DNA from: Aquincola tertiaricarbonis
GTDB lineage: Bacteria; Pseudomonadota; Gammaproteobacteria; Burkholderiales; Burkholderiaceae_C
Assembly (NCBI RefSeq): GCF_000969605.1
Contig: NZ_JZUE01000006.1
Span: 222,452-286,451, forward strand
DNA: 64,000 nucleotides
Direction: 5' to 3'
A model generated the notes under the pieces. It was not told the DNA's origin. It saw only the letters and a list, made by a program, of their open reading frames with translations, and did not search any database. Below are positions 16,729-24,352 of this stretch, piece after piece. Made by a program: the position numbers and the translations under genes. The first letter of the stretch is position 1; each line of letters opens with the position of its first letter.

Positions 16729-16761
16729 AGCGCCGCCTTCGGGCGGCCGGACGGCGGCGCT
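16729..16761. terminator. Long GC hairpin after the PhoD gene
   Basis: Arms AGCGCCGCC (16729-16737) and GGCGGCGCT (16753-16761) with a 15-base GC-rich spacer. On the minus strand it begins at the phosphatase stop codon. There is no U-tract, so it may attenuate or protect the message before the PEP-CTERM gene rather than stop it completely. Confidence 0.45.
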
Positions 16762-18353
16762 CATGCCGGCACCAGCGTGCGGCTGTAGACCTGCCGGCCG
16801 TCCAGGTCCTTGAAGGCGACGCTGAAGGTGCGGCTGGCGGCATCGATGTTCACCTCGCCGAAGAACTGCAGGCCGGCGAAGGGCGAGAAGTTGCTGCGGC
16901 CGGCCGGCGGCGTCTTCTGGAAGTCCACGCGCGGGCCGAAAGTGGCGTCCAGCGTGTTGGGGCCGAAGGTGCCGGCATTCAGCGGGCCGGCGACGAATTC
17001 CCAGAAGGGGTCGAAGTCGGTGAAGGCGGCGCGCGACGGGTCGTAGTGGTGGGCGGCGCAGTAGTGCACGTCGGCGGTCAGCCACACCACGTTGCGCAGT
17101 GCCATCTGGCGGATGGACCGCAGCAGGCCCGCGATCTCCAGCTCGCGGCCGCGGGCCGGGCCATCGTTGCCATTGGCAACGGCCTCCCAGCGGGCGGTGC
17201 TTCCGGCATCGCGGCCATCGCCCACGTTCAGGCCGATCGGCATGTCGGAGGCGATCACCTTCCAGGTGGCGCGCGAGCGGCGCAGCCCGTCCTTCAGCCA
17301 GGCCAGCTGCGCGCCGCCCAGCAGCCGGCTGGCCTCGCCTTCGGCGCTTTCCAGGTTGGTGCCGTTGGGGCCGCGGTAACTGCGCATGTCGATCACGAAC
17401 ACGTCCAGCAGCGGGCCGTAGGGGATGTGGCGGTACACCCGCTCCAGCTCGGCCGCGCCGTAGGGGCGCATCGGCGCATATTCCATGAAGGCACGGCTGC
17501 CGCGGGCGATGAGCAGGGGCACGTCCTTCACGGTGTAGCGCGGGTCGGCGGCCAGGCTCTTGCTGGCGCTCCAGTTGTTGGTCACCTCGTGGTCGTCCCA
17601 CTGCCAGATCTGCGGCACCTCCGCATTGAAGCGGCGCACGTTCTCGTCCAGCAGGTTGTAGCGGTAGCGGCCGCGGTATTCGTCCAGCGTCTCGGCCACC
17701 TTGGCCACCTCGGGCGTGACGAGGTTGCTCCAGGTCTGGCCGTTCTCGGCGGTCACCGTCTCGGCGATGGGGCCGTCGGCATAGATGGTGTCGCCGCTGT
17801 GCAGGAAGAAGTCGGGCTGCACGCGCCGCATCTGCTCATAGATGCGCATGCCGCCGAAGGCCGGGTTGATGCCCCAGCCCTGGCCGGCGGTGTCGCCACC
17901 CCACACGAAGCGGATGTTGCGCGCCAGCGCGGGCGTGCGGAAGCGGCCCAGCACCGGCTCGCTGGAGGCGCCGGCGTTGGTCAGGCTCTCGAACCACGCG
18001 CGCACGAACACCGTGCGGTCGGCGGGCAGGCCGGCCAGGTCCATGCGCGCGGTGAAGTCGGTGGTCTCCAGCGCATGCGGGCCGACCAGGCGCACCGGGC
18101 GGCTGAAGGACTCGTCGAACGAATACTCGGCATGCAGCCGCGCTGGCCGGTCGGCCCGGCTCCACAGCAGGGTGTTGCCCAGCGTCATGTCGCCGAACTG
18201 GATGCCCTGCGCCATCAGCGGCCGGTCGCCCTCGGCGGTCACGATGGCCGCGGCGGCCACCGCATGGCGCTGCAGCAGCGTGGCACCGGCCAGGGCCAGG
18301 CCGCCCTGAAGGAGGCGGCGACGGGTGGAAGCGGGGTGGTCGTTGGACTGCAT
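16761..18353 (-). CDS. phoD: PhoD-type alkaline phosphatase, Tat-exported
   Basis: 530 residues. The N-terminus STRRRLLQGGLALAGATLL is a Tat-type signal (RRxLL) ending near AVA-A. The PhoD catalytic region includes FVWGGDTAGQGWGINP, FFLHSGDTIYADGP, WDDHEVTNNW and WLTADVHYCAAHHYDP; these Asp, Asn and His residues bind the iron/calcium metal centre in PhoD. It is a periplasmic or secreted phosphomonoesterase/phosphodiesterase that frees phosphate. The next gene on the strand encodes a PEP-CTERM protein. A divergent thioesterase gene starts 177 bases away, and the gap contains TGACAAG (18421-18427) and its inverted copy CTTGTCA (18457-18463). No exact Pho box was seen. Confidence 0.9.
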   Translation of the reverse strand: MQSNDHPASTRRRLLQGGLALAGATLLQRHAVAAAAIVTAEGDRPLMAQGIQFGDMTLGNTLLWSRADRPARLHAEYSFDESFSRPVRLVGPHALETTDFTARMDLAGLPADRTVFVRAWFESLTNAGASSEPVLGRFRTPALARNIRFVWGGDTAGQGWGINPAFGGMRIYEQMRRVQPDFFLHSGDTIYADGPIAETVTAENGQTWSNLVTPEVAKVAETLDEYRGRYRYNLLDENVRRFNAEVPQIWQWDDHEVTNNWSASKSLAADPRYTVKDVPLLIARGSRAFMEYAPMRPYGAAELERVYRHIPYGPLLDVFVIDMRSYRGPNGTNLESAEGEASRLLGGAQLAWLKDGLRRSRATWKVIASDMPIGLNVGDGRDAGSTARWEAVANGNDGPARGRELEIAGLLRSIRQMALRNVVWLTADVHYCAAHHYDPSRAAFTDFDPFWEFVAGPLNAGTFGPNTLDATFGPRVDFQKTPPAGRSNFSPFAGLQFFGEVNIDAASRTFSVAFKDLDGRQVYSRTLVPA

Positions 18354-18530
18354 GCGCGATGGCTTTCCACGGTGGTGGTGAAGGGCCTGCGCAGGCTAAG
18401 GAGCGGGCGTGAAGCTTTGTTGACAAGGCGCGCGCCGCGCCACGCAGGCGTGACCGCTTGTCACTTGGCGGACAGGCGCATCGCCAGCTTGCGCCTAGAT
18501 TGGGCGCATCCGTCACTCCGAGGTGGTGCC

Positions 18531-19010
18531 ATGTCGCAGTCGACCGACCTGCTTGCCCTGCTGCGGGCCGTCAATGCCACAGCAGCCTTCAACCGGTGGT
18601 GCGGCATCGAGGTCATCGACGCCGGCCCAGGCACTGCCACGATTGCCATGCCCTGGCGCCCGGAGGCGGGGCAGTACGCGGGCTTCCTCCATGCGGGCCT
18701 GGTGGGTGCCTTGATCGACACGGCCTGCGGCTTCGCGGCGGCCACCGTGGTGGGCAAGGTGCTGGCCTCGCACTACGCGGTCAACTGCCTTCGGCCGGCG
18801 GTCGGCGAGCGCTTCATCGCCCGGGCCAGGGTCGTCAAGCCGGGCAGGCATCAGGTCTTCACCGCCTGCGAGCTGTTCGCGGAATCCGGCGGGAACGAGA
18901 AGCTGGTGGCCACGGGCGAGACGATCCTGCTGACCGTGGCAGCCGCAAGCGATGCCGACACGCCCAGTCGCCTTCCGCCTGTCGATTCCGGAGGGCCCGG
19001 TTCGTCATAG
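18531..19010 (+). CDS. PaaI-type hotdog thioesterase
   Basis: 159 residues. A single hotdog domain contains the signature GFLHAGLVGALIDTACGFAA, close to the HGGxxxxLxD motif of PaaI and related acyl-CoA thioesterases; the Asp of LIDTA is the presumed catalytic residue. LASHYAVNCLRPAVGERFIA and RHQVFTACELFAE continue the fold. The substrate acyl-CoA is unknown. GAGG at 18520-18523 supports the ATG. It is divergent from the PhoD gene and 24 bases ahead of the VOC gene, so the two are likely an operon. Confidence 0.85.
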   Translation: MSQSTDLLALLRAVNATAAFNRWCGIEVIDAGPGTATIAMPWRPEAGQYAGFLHAGLVGALIDTACGFAAATVVGKVLASHYAVNCLRPAVGERFIARARVVKPGRHQVFTACELFAESGGNEKLVATGETILLTVAAASDADTPSRLPPVDSGGPGSS

Positions 19011-19034
19011 GCAGACACCCCCCAGGAGCCCACC

Positions 19035-19424
19035 ATGCTGCAAGACCATCCATTCTTCGCCTACATCCCCGCCGCCGACCTGCCGCGGGCGCGTGCGTTC
19101 TATGAAGGCCAGCTGGGCTTCAAGCCGGATGAGGAGACCGGCGGCGGTGTGGTCTACCGCTTCGCGGGCGGCACGGCCTGCTTCCTCTATCCCACGCCCA
19201 ACGCCGGCACCTCGCAGGCCAGCCAGGCCTTCTGGCAGGTGGCGGACGTGGATGCCGAAATCGTCGCGCTGCAGGCGCGCGGCGTGGTGTTCGAGGACTA
19301 CCCCGACATGCCCGGCGAGCGCAGCGCGGCCGGGGCGGTGACCGCCGGCGGTGCCAAGGCGGCCTGGTTCAAGGACAGCGAGGGCAACATCCTCGCCCTC
19401 ATCCAGCCCCAGCCGGCGGGTTGA
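19035..19424 (+). CDS. VOC (glyoxalase-fold) family protein
   Basis: 129 residues forming one vicinal-oxygen-chelate domain: DLPRARAFYEGQLGF at the start, GGTACFLYPTPNAGTS in the middle, and AAWFKDSEGNILALIQP at the end. Such proteins bind a metal and act as lyases, dioxygenases or resistance proteins. The only clear metal-ligand candidate seen is the C-terminal Glu of DSEGN, so the activity is open. AGGAG at 19024-19028 precedes the ATG. The last 26 bases overlap the end of the PAS gene on the other strand. Confidence 0.8.
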   Translation: MLQDHPFFAYIPAADLPRARAFYEGQLGFKPDEETGGGVVYRFAGGTACFLYPTPNAGTSQASQAFWQVADVDAEIVALQARGVVFEDYPDMPGERSAAGAVTAGGAKAAWFKDSEGNILALIQPQPAG

Positions 19425-20028
19425 GGCCGCGCGCCTGCAGTTCCGCCGCTGCCCTGTGCAGCAGGTCTTCCACCTGGCCCAGCAAGCGGTCGCGCTCCTC
19501 CACCAGTGCGGTCCACGCCGCCCCGGGCGGGCCGCCGTCGTCCGGCGGGCGTGCGGTCAGCAGCCGGTGGAACGGCCGCTCGAAGGCCGGCGCATCCGGT
19601 GAAGTGCGCGGGCCGTCGCCGGGCAGGCCGCCGCCCGGCGTGGAAGGGCGCGGGGTCACGTCGATCATGGTGCCGACCATGCGCAGCACACCGCGCTGCA
19701 CGCAACGCTCCACGACACGCCCGCGCGAATGCACCACGCGGTAGCCGGAGCCGTTGCTGCGCAGCCGGAAGGTGGATTCGTAGGTGGCCTCGTCGCCGCG
19801 CATGTGCGCGCGCATCGCGCCCAGCATGCCGTCCAGGTCCTCCGGGTGCACCCGGCAGCGCCAGAAGTGCGTGCGATCGGCGGCATGCGGCTTCGGAAAA
19901 CCCAGCTTCTGCTTCCATTGCGGCGAGTGGGCCACCATCTCCAGGTTCGGACGAAGATCCCACACGCACAGCTCGCCCGCTTCGATGGCCTGCCGCCAAC
20001 CCCATGCGAACGGTTCCTGCTTGTCCAT
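19399..20028 (-). CDS. PAS-domain protein of unknown output
   Basis: 209 residues. About residues 12-125 form a PAS fold of the PAS_3 type: LCVWDLRPNLEMVAHSP, HFWRCRVHPEDLDGML and VVHSRGRVVERCVQRGVLR, ending MVGTMIDVTPR. A proline-rich linker and a C-terminal helix (residues about 170-200, ALVEERDRLLGQVEDLLHRA) that may form a coiled coil follow. No kinase, GGDEF or DNA-binding domain is attached, so it is a sensor without a visible effector. It lies 23 bases downstream of the helicase gene on the same strand. Confidence 0.75.
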   Translation of the reverse strand: MDKQEPFAWGWRQAIEAGELCVWDLRPNLEMVAHSPQWKQKLGFPKPHAADRTHFWRCRVHPEDLDGMLGAMRAHMRGDEATYESTFRLRSNGSGYRVVHSRGRVVERCVQRGVLRMVGTMIDVTPRPSTPGGGLPGDGPRTSPDAPAFERPFHRLLTARPPDDGGPPGAAWTALVEERDRLLGQVEDLLHRAAAELQARGLNPPAGAG

Positions 20029-20051
20029 GGGCGGGGATGGTAGCGGCGCCG

Positions 20052-22124
20052 TCAGGCCCAGCGCCCTTTCAGCCGCATGCCGATGTCGAAGCGCTGACCC
20101 AGCGCCAGCGGCGCCGCTGGCGCGGCCGCATCGGCCAGCGGCGTCACCCGCTCGAAGTACCTCTGCGCCAGGACCTCGGGAATGAAGCGCGACAAGCTTG
20201 CATAGACATGTCGGTCGCCGTGCTTCACCTGGTCGGTGACGTAGAAGCGCTGCGGCACCAGCAGGTCCAGGTGCTGCTTTGCGCGGGTCATGCCCACGTA
20301 CAGCAGCCGCCGTTCCTCGTCGATCTGCGCGCTGTCGCGCGTGCTCATCTCCGAAGGGATGCAGCCGTCCACCACGTTCAGGATCTGCACCGCGGCCCAT
20401 TCCTGGCCCTTGGCCGAATGCAGCGTGGACAGCACCAGGTAGTCCTCGTCCAGGTGCGGCGGGCCGGCCTCGTCGCTGCTGGCGTCGGGCGGGTCCAGCG
20501 TCAGCTCGGTGATGAAGCGCTCGCGGCTGGCATGGCCGGCGGCGATGCGGGCCAGTTGCTGCAGGTCGGCCTGGCGGGCCGGGGCGTCGTCGTGCAGGCG
20601 CTGCAGCACCGGCTCGTACCAGCGCATCACCCAGTCCAGGTCGCCCGGCCAGCTGCCGGCCTGCTGCAGCTGCGCATACAGCGCGACGAAGCCCGACCAA
20701 TCCTCCTGCGCGGCCGGCGGCATAGGCCAGGCCAGCAGCGCAGCGGCCGGGTCGGCGGCCTGTTCCAGTGCATCCAGCAGCTTGCGGGCATGGGCCGGAC
20801 CCACGCCGGCCACCAGCTGCGCCACGCGGAAGCCGGCGATGCGGCTGCGCGGGTTCTCGGCCCAGCGCAGCACGCACAGCACGTCCTTCACATGGGCCGA
20901 TTCCAGGAACTTGAGGCCACCGAACTTCACGAACGGGATCTGCCGCCGCGTGAGTTCCAGCTCCAGCGCGGCGCTGTGGTGCGAGGTGCGGAACAGCACC
21001 GCCTGCGATCGCAGCTTGAAGCCTTCCTCGCGCAGCGCCAGCACCCGGTCGGCCACGCAGCGGGCCTGCTCGCCCTCGTCGGCCACGGCCACCAGCCGCG
21101 GCCGCGCGGCGGCGGTGCGATCGGTCCACAGCTGCTTGGCATGGCGCTCCGGCGCCAGCGCGATCACCGCGTTCGACGCATCCAGCAGCGGCTGCGTGCT
21201 GCGGTAGTTGCGCTCCAGCGGCACCACCCGCGCAGGCTGGCCGAACTGGTGCGGGAAGTCGAGGATGTTGCGCACCTCCGCCGCGCGGAAGCCGTAGATG
21301 GACTGCGCATCGTCGCCCACCACCGTGAGGCCGCGGCCATCGGGCTTGAGCGCATGAAGCACCGCCGCCTGCAGCCGGTTGGTGTCCTGGTACTCGTCCA
21401 CCAGCACATGGTCGAAGCGCGCGGCGATGTGCGCAGCCAACGCAGGCTCCTCCATCATCGCGGCCCAGTACTGCAGCAGGTCGTCGTAGTCGAGGCTGTG
21501 CTGCTGCTGCTTGGCCGCGGTGTAGGCCGCGAACAGCGTGTTCAGCTCCGCAGCCCAGCCTTCGCACCAGGGGAAGGCATCGCGCAGCACCTCGGGCAGG
21601 CTGCGCTGGCTGTTCACCACGCGGGAGTAGATGGCCAGGCAGGTGCCCTTCTGCGGGAAGCGGCTGCGGGCCGCGGCCCAGCCGCCTTCCTGGCGCGCCA
21701 GGTTCATCAGGTCCTCGGCATCGGCGCGGTCGAGGATGGTGAAGCGCTCGGGCAGGCCGATGGCGGCGGCGTATTCGCGCAGCAGCCGCGCGCCGATGCC
21801 GTGGAAGGTGCCTGCCCAGGGCAGCGTGGGGGCACGGGTGGCGCCGGGCAGGCCCAGGGCCTGGTGCAGCGTGCGGCCCACGCGGCGCACCATCTCCTGC
21901 GCCGCGCGGCGCGAGAAGGTGAGCAGCAGCACCCGCTGCGGATCGGCCCCGGCCATCACCAGGCGGGCCACGCGGTGCGCCAGCGTCATCGTCTTGCCGC
22001 TGCCCGCCCCGGCGATCACCAGCAGCGGCCGTCCATCGGGCTCGGCCACGCCATGCTCGACGGCGTCCCGCTGCTGCGGGTTGAGCTGCGCAAAGGAATC
22101 AGGGCGGGTGACGACGGCGGACAT
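20052..22124 (-). CDS. UvrD/Rep-family ATP-dependent DNA helicase
   Basis: 690 residues. All SF1A motifs are visible: Q-motif region LNPQQRDAV, Walker A AGAGSGKT (ending at 45), DEYQDTN near 243, VGDDAQSIYGFRAAE, LERNYRST, STLHSAKGQEW and YVGMTRAKQ. It unwinds DNA 3' to 5' in repair or replication restart. The length is near Rep (673) and UvrD (720); the family member cannot be fixed here. I start at ATG 22124 because residues before it in the open frame are low-complexity. A one-mismatch LexA-type box lies 30-45 bases upstream. It is divergent from ribA. Confidence 0.92.
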   Translation of the reverse strand: MSAVVTRPDSFAQLNPQQRDAVEHGVAEPDGRPLLVIAGAGSGKTMTLAHRVARLVMAGADPQRVLLLTFSRRAAQEMVRRVGRTLHQALGLPGATRAPTLPWAGTFHGIGARLLREYAAAIGLPERFTILDRADAEDLMNLARQEGGWAAARSRFPQKGTCLAIYSRVVNSQRSLPEVLRDAFPWCEGWAAELNTLFAAYTAAKQQQHSLDYDDLLQYWAAMMEEPALAAHIAARFDHVLVDEYQDTNRLQAAVLHALKPDGRGLTVVGDDAQSIYGFRAAEVRNILDFPHQFGQPARVVPLERNYRSTQPLLDASNAVIALAPERHAKQLWTDRTAAARPRLVAVADEGEQARCVADRVLALREEGFKLRSQAVLFRTSHHSAALELELTRRQIPFVKFGGLKFLESAHVKDVLCVLRWAENPRSRIAGFRVAQLVAGVGPAHARKLLDALEQAADPAAALLAWPMPPAAQEDWSGFVALYAQLQQAGSWPGDLDWVMRWYEPVLQRLHDDAPARQADLQQLARIAAGHASRERFITELTLDPPDASSDEAGPPHLDEDYLVLSTLHSAKGQEWAAVQILNVVDGCIPSEMSTRDSAQIDEERRLLYVGMTRAKQHLDLLVPQRFYVTDQVKHGDRHVYASLSRFIPEVLAQRYFERVTPLADAAAPAAPLALGQRFDIGMRLKGRWA

Positions 22125-22153
22125 GGGCGCGGACTGCAGGAACGGCCCGGCCA

Positions 22154-22169
22154 CTGTACATGCATACAT
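22154..22169. promoter_or_regulatory. LexA-like SOS box upstream of the helicase
   Basis: Read on the minus strand it is ATGT-N8-ACAG, one base from the CTGT-N8-ACAG LexA consensus used by many proteobacteria. It is 30-45 bases before the helicase start and between the divergent helicase and ribA genes. Confidence 0.4.
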
Positions 22170-22265
22170 GCCGGCGGCCGCACCACCCCTGCTGTAACGA
22201 CGGGCTCGGGTTCCGCGCCACAATGAGCGCAGCTGAGCTGGCAGACCAAGATCTCAAACCATTCG

Positions 22266-22940
22266 ATGAACGCGCCCCTGCGGCCGGCCGACGTGGCCGG
22301 GCCTTCCGTCGGCCTATCCGCCGACACCACCACCGACGTACCGGCCCTGTTCTATGGCGGCAGTTGCCGGCTGCCGACCGAGATGGGCGAGTTCACGCTG
22401 CACGGCTTCCGCGATGCCGCCGGCCGCGAGCATGCGGCACTGACCATCGGCGCCGTCAACGACGGCCTGCCGGTGCTCACCCGGCTGCACTCCGAATGCC
22501 TCACCGGCGACACCCTGTTCAGCCTCAAGTGCGACTGCGGCCCGCAGCTGCAGGCCGCGCAGCAGGCCATCGCCACCGAAGGCCGCGGCGTGCTGCTGTA
22601 CCTGCGCCAGGAAGGCCGCGGCATCGGCCTGGTGGACAAGATCCGCGCCTATGCGCTGCAGGACGCCGGCGCCGACACCGTGGAAGCCAACCGCCGCCTC
22701 GGCCTGCCCGACGATGCCCGCGACTACCGCGTCGCATCGCAGATGCTGCACACGCTGGGCGTGTGCTCGGTTCGGCTGCTGACCAACAACCCCGCCAAGG
22801 TGGAGGCGCTGCGTGCGCTGGGCGTGGCGGTGGAGGAACGGCTGCCGCTGCGCGCCGGCGAGAACCCGCACAACAGCGGCTACCTGCTCACCAAGGCCTT
22901 GCGCATGGGCCACTGGCTGGGCGCAGCAGAAGAGGCCTGA
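22266..22940 (+). CDS. ribA: GTP cyclohydrolase II
   Basis: 224 residues. Zinc ligands Cys78, Cys89 and Cys91 have the exact C-x10-C-x-C spacing of RibA (in HSECLTGDTLFSLKCDCG). LRQEGRGIGLVDKIRAYALQ is the catalytic/GTP-binding core, followed by ANRRLGLP, DYRVASQML and LLTNNPAKVEAL. The enzyme converts GTP to 2,5-diamino-6-ribosylamino-4(3H)-pyrimidinone 5'-phosphate, the first step of riboflavin synthesis. It is monofunctional; no RibB domain is fused. The N-terminal 27 residues are extra and low-complexity. I see no FMN riboswitch in the 141-base leader. Confidence 0.95.
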   Translation: MNAPLRPADVAGPSVGLSADTTTDVPALFYGGSCRLPTEMGEFTLHGFRDAAGREHAALTIGAVNDGLPVLTRLHSECLTGDTLFSLKCDCGPQLQAAQQAIATEGRGVLLYLRQEGRGIGLVDKIRAYALQDAGADTVEANRRLGLPDDARDYRVASQMLHTLGVCSVRLLTNNPAKVEALRALGVAVEERLPLRAGENPHNSGYLLTKALRMGHWLGAAEEA

Positions 22941-22973
22941 CGGTTATCCTGCCGGCTCCCTGACGGAGTTGAG

Positions 22974-23438
22974 ATGAGCGTTTCCTGCAAGCCGTTGGCC
23001 GCCGCCCTGGTGGCCAGCATCGCCGTGATGGCATCCACCGCCCGCGCCGACAGCGTGGTCTCCTCCGCCTCCAGCGCGGGCTCGGCCTCCTCGGGCAGCG
23101 TGTCCGATTCGATCCAGGGTTCCAGCCGCAGCTCGGGCGGCGACGACCGCGTGGCCGAGGGCGACTACCGCATCGTGGCGGTGGCTGCGGCCGAGCGCCC
23201 TGGCCGCCTGCGCCTGACGCTGCAGGCCGAGGCCACGCCCGGCCCGCAGGGCCGCTTCCAGCTGGAGCTGCCGCAGCAGGCCGTGCAACCGGCCGGCCTC
23301 GTTCAAGGCGACCTGGTACACGCGCGCCACCGGCCCTACGGCGTGCAGTTCGCGCGGGTGGACAACCGCCAGCCCTTCTTCCTGGTGCTGGCCGACACCT
23401 GGCACGGCGAGCTGGCCTCGCGCCCCGTCCCGCTTTGA
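22974..23438 (+). CDS. Secreted protein with Ser-rich segment, unknown function
   Basis: 154 residues. A signal peptide (about 1-25, cleavage after ARA) is followed by a serine-rich stretch (VVSSASSAGSASSGSVSDS, about 28-47) and then a conserved-looking domain with EGDYRIVAVAAAERPGRLRL and LVLADTWHGELA. GGAG lies upstream of the ATG. It overlaps the DUF2145 gene as TTGA, so the two exported proteins are made together. I do not recognise the family. Probable location is the periplasm. Confidence 0.7.
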   Translation: MSVSCKPLAAALVASIAVMASTARADSVVSSASSAGSASSGSVSDSIQGSSRSSGGDDRVAEGDYRIVAVAAAERPGRLRLTLQAEATPGPQGRFQLELPQQAVQPAGLVQGDLVHARHRPYGVQFARVDNRQPFFLVLADTWHGELASRPVPL

Positions 23439-24352
23439 GCCTGCGCCGCGCGGCCCGGCGGGCCGCCGCGCTCCTGCTGCTGCTGGCTGCCGCCGGCGCG
23501 GCCCAGGCCGGATCGCCCGCCTTCTGCGGCCGCGGCCCGCAGCTCAGCGCCGCGCAGCAGGACCAGCTGCTGCAGTTCGCGGCCCTCATCAAGCAGCAGC
23601 TGGATGCCTCGGGCCACGAGGTGGCCCTGATCGCCCGCAGCGGACTCGACCTGGACCGCTTCGGCCTGCGCTATTCGCATGCCGGCATCAGCCTGAAGGC
23701 CAGCGCCAACGGCCCGTGGTCGGTGCGCCAGCTCTACTACGCCTGCGACGAGAGCCGGCCGCGGCTGTACGACCAGGGCATCGCCGGCTTCGTGATGGGC
23801 AACGACCGGCCCGACACCGGCCATGTGTCGATGGTGCTGCTGCCCGCGGCCGCCGGGGCGCAACTGCAGGCCGCCGCGCTGGACAACCCGCGAGCGCTGA
23901 GCCTGCTGGCCGCCACCTACAGCGCCAATGCCTATCCCTTCAGCCAGCGCTACCAGAACTGCAACCAGTGGGTGGCCGAGCTGATGGCGTTGGCCTGGGC
24001 GCCGCTGGCGGGCGAGCGCTCGGCGGGCCTGCGGGCACGGGCCCAGCACTGGCTGCAGGCGCAGGGCTATGCGCCGCAGCCGGTGGACGTGGGCTCGCAT
24101 GCGCTGATGTTCGCCGGCCCCTTCATCCCGTGGGTGCACTTCGACGACCATCCGCAGGACGACGTGCTGTCGCTGCAGCTGAAGGTGAGCCTGCCCACCA
24201 CGCTGGAGGCCTTCGTGCGCCAGCAGGTGCCGGGCGCGCAGCGGCTGGAGCTGTGCCACGACGGCGCGCAGGCGGTGCTGCGCCGCGGCTGGCAGCCGAT
24301 GGGCCCGGGCTGCCAGGCGGCCCCGGGCGACACGGTGTTCAGGCTGGACTGA
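23435..24352 (+). CDS. DUF2145 family exported protein
   Basis: 305 residues from a TTG start that overlaps the previous stop as TTGA. The signal peptide is about 1-26 (cleavage after AQA). The mature protein contains FGLRYSHAGISLK, QLYYACDESRPRLYDQG, YSANAYPFSQRYQNCNQWV and DVGSHALMFAGPFIPWVH, characteristic of DUF2145. The His of YSHAGI with the Cys of QNCNQWV would suit a papain-like (NlpC/P60-type) fold, but that is inference. The 3' end overlaps the histidine-kinase gene by 14 bases, tail to tail. Confidence 0.75.
   Translation: MSLRRAARRAAALLLLLAAAGAAQAGSPAFCGRGPQLSAAQQDQLLQFAALIKQQLDASGHEVALIARSGLDLDRFGLRYSHAGISLKASANGPWSVRQLYYACDESRPRLYDQGIAGFVMGNDRPDTGHVSMVLLPAAAGAQLQAAALDNPRALSLLAATYSANAYPFSQRYQNCNQWVAELMALAWAPLAGERSAGLRARAQHWLQAQGYAPQPVDVGSHALMFAGPFIPWVHFDDHPQDDVLSLQLKVSLPTTLEAFVRQQVPGAQRLELCHDGAQAVLRRGWQPMGPGCQAAPGDTVFRLD

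Noticed and set aside
16689..18530. Extension of the thioesterase frame about 600 codons upstream
   Set aside because: It lies antisense to the phosphatase gene and has no domain content; the ribosome site before 18531 fixes the start.
18354..18530. Pho box controlling phoD
   Set aside because: No pair of CTGTCAT-like direct repeats at the required spacing; only a TGACAAG/CTTGTCA inverted pair was seen.
22125..22265. FMN riboswitch in the ribA leader
   Set aside because: The gap is 141 bases shared with a divergent promoter, and the conserved RFN segments were not found.
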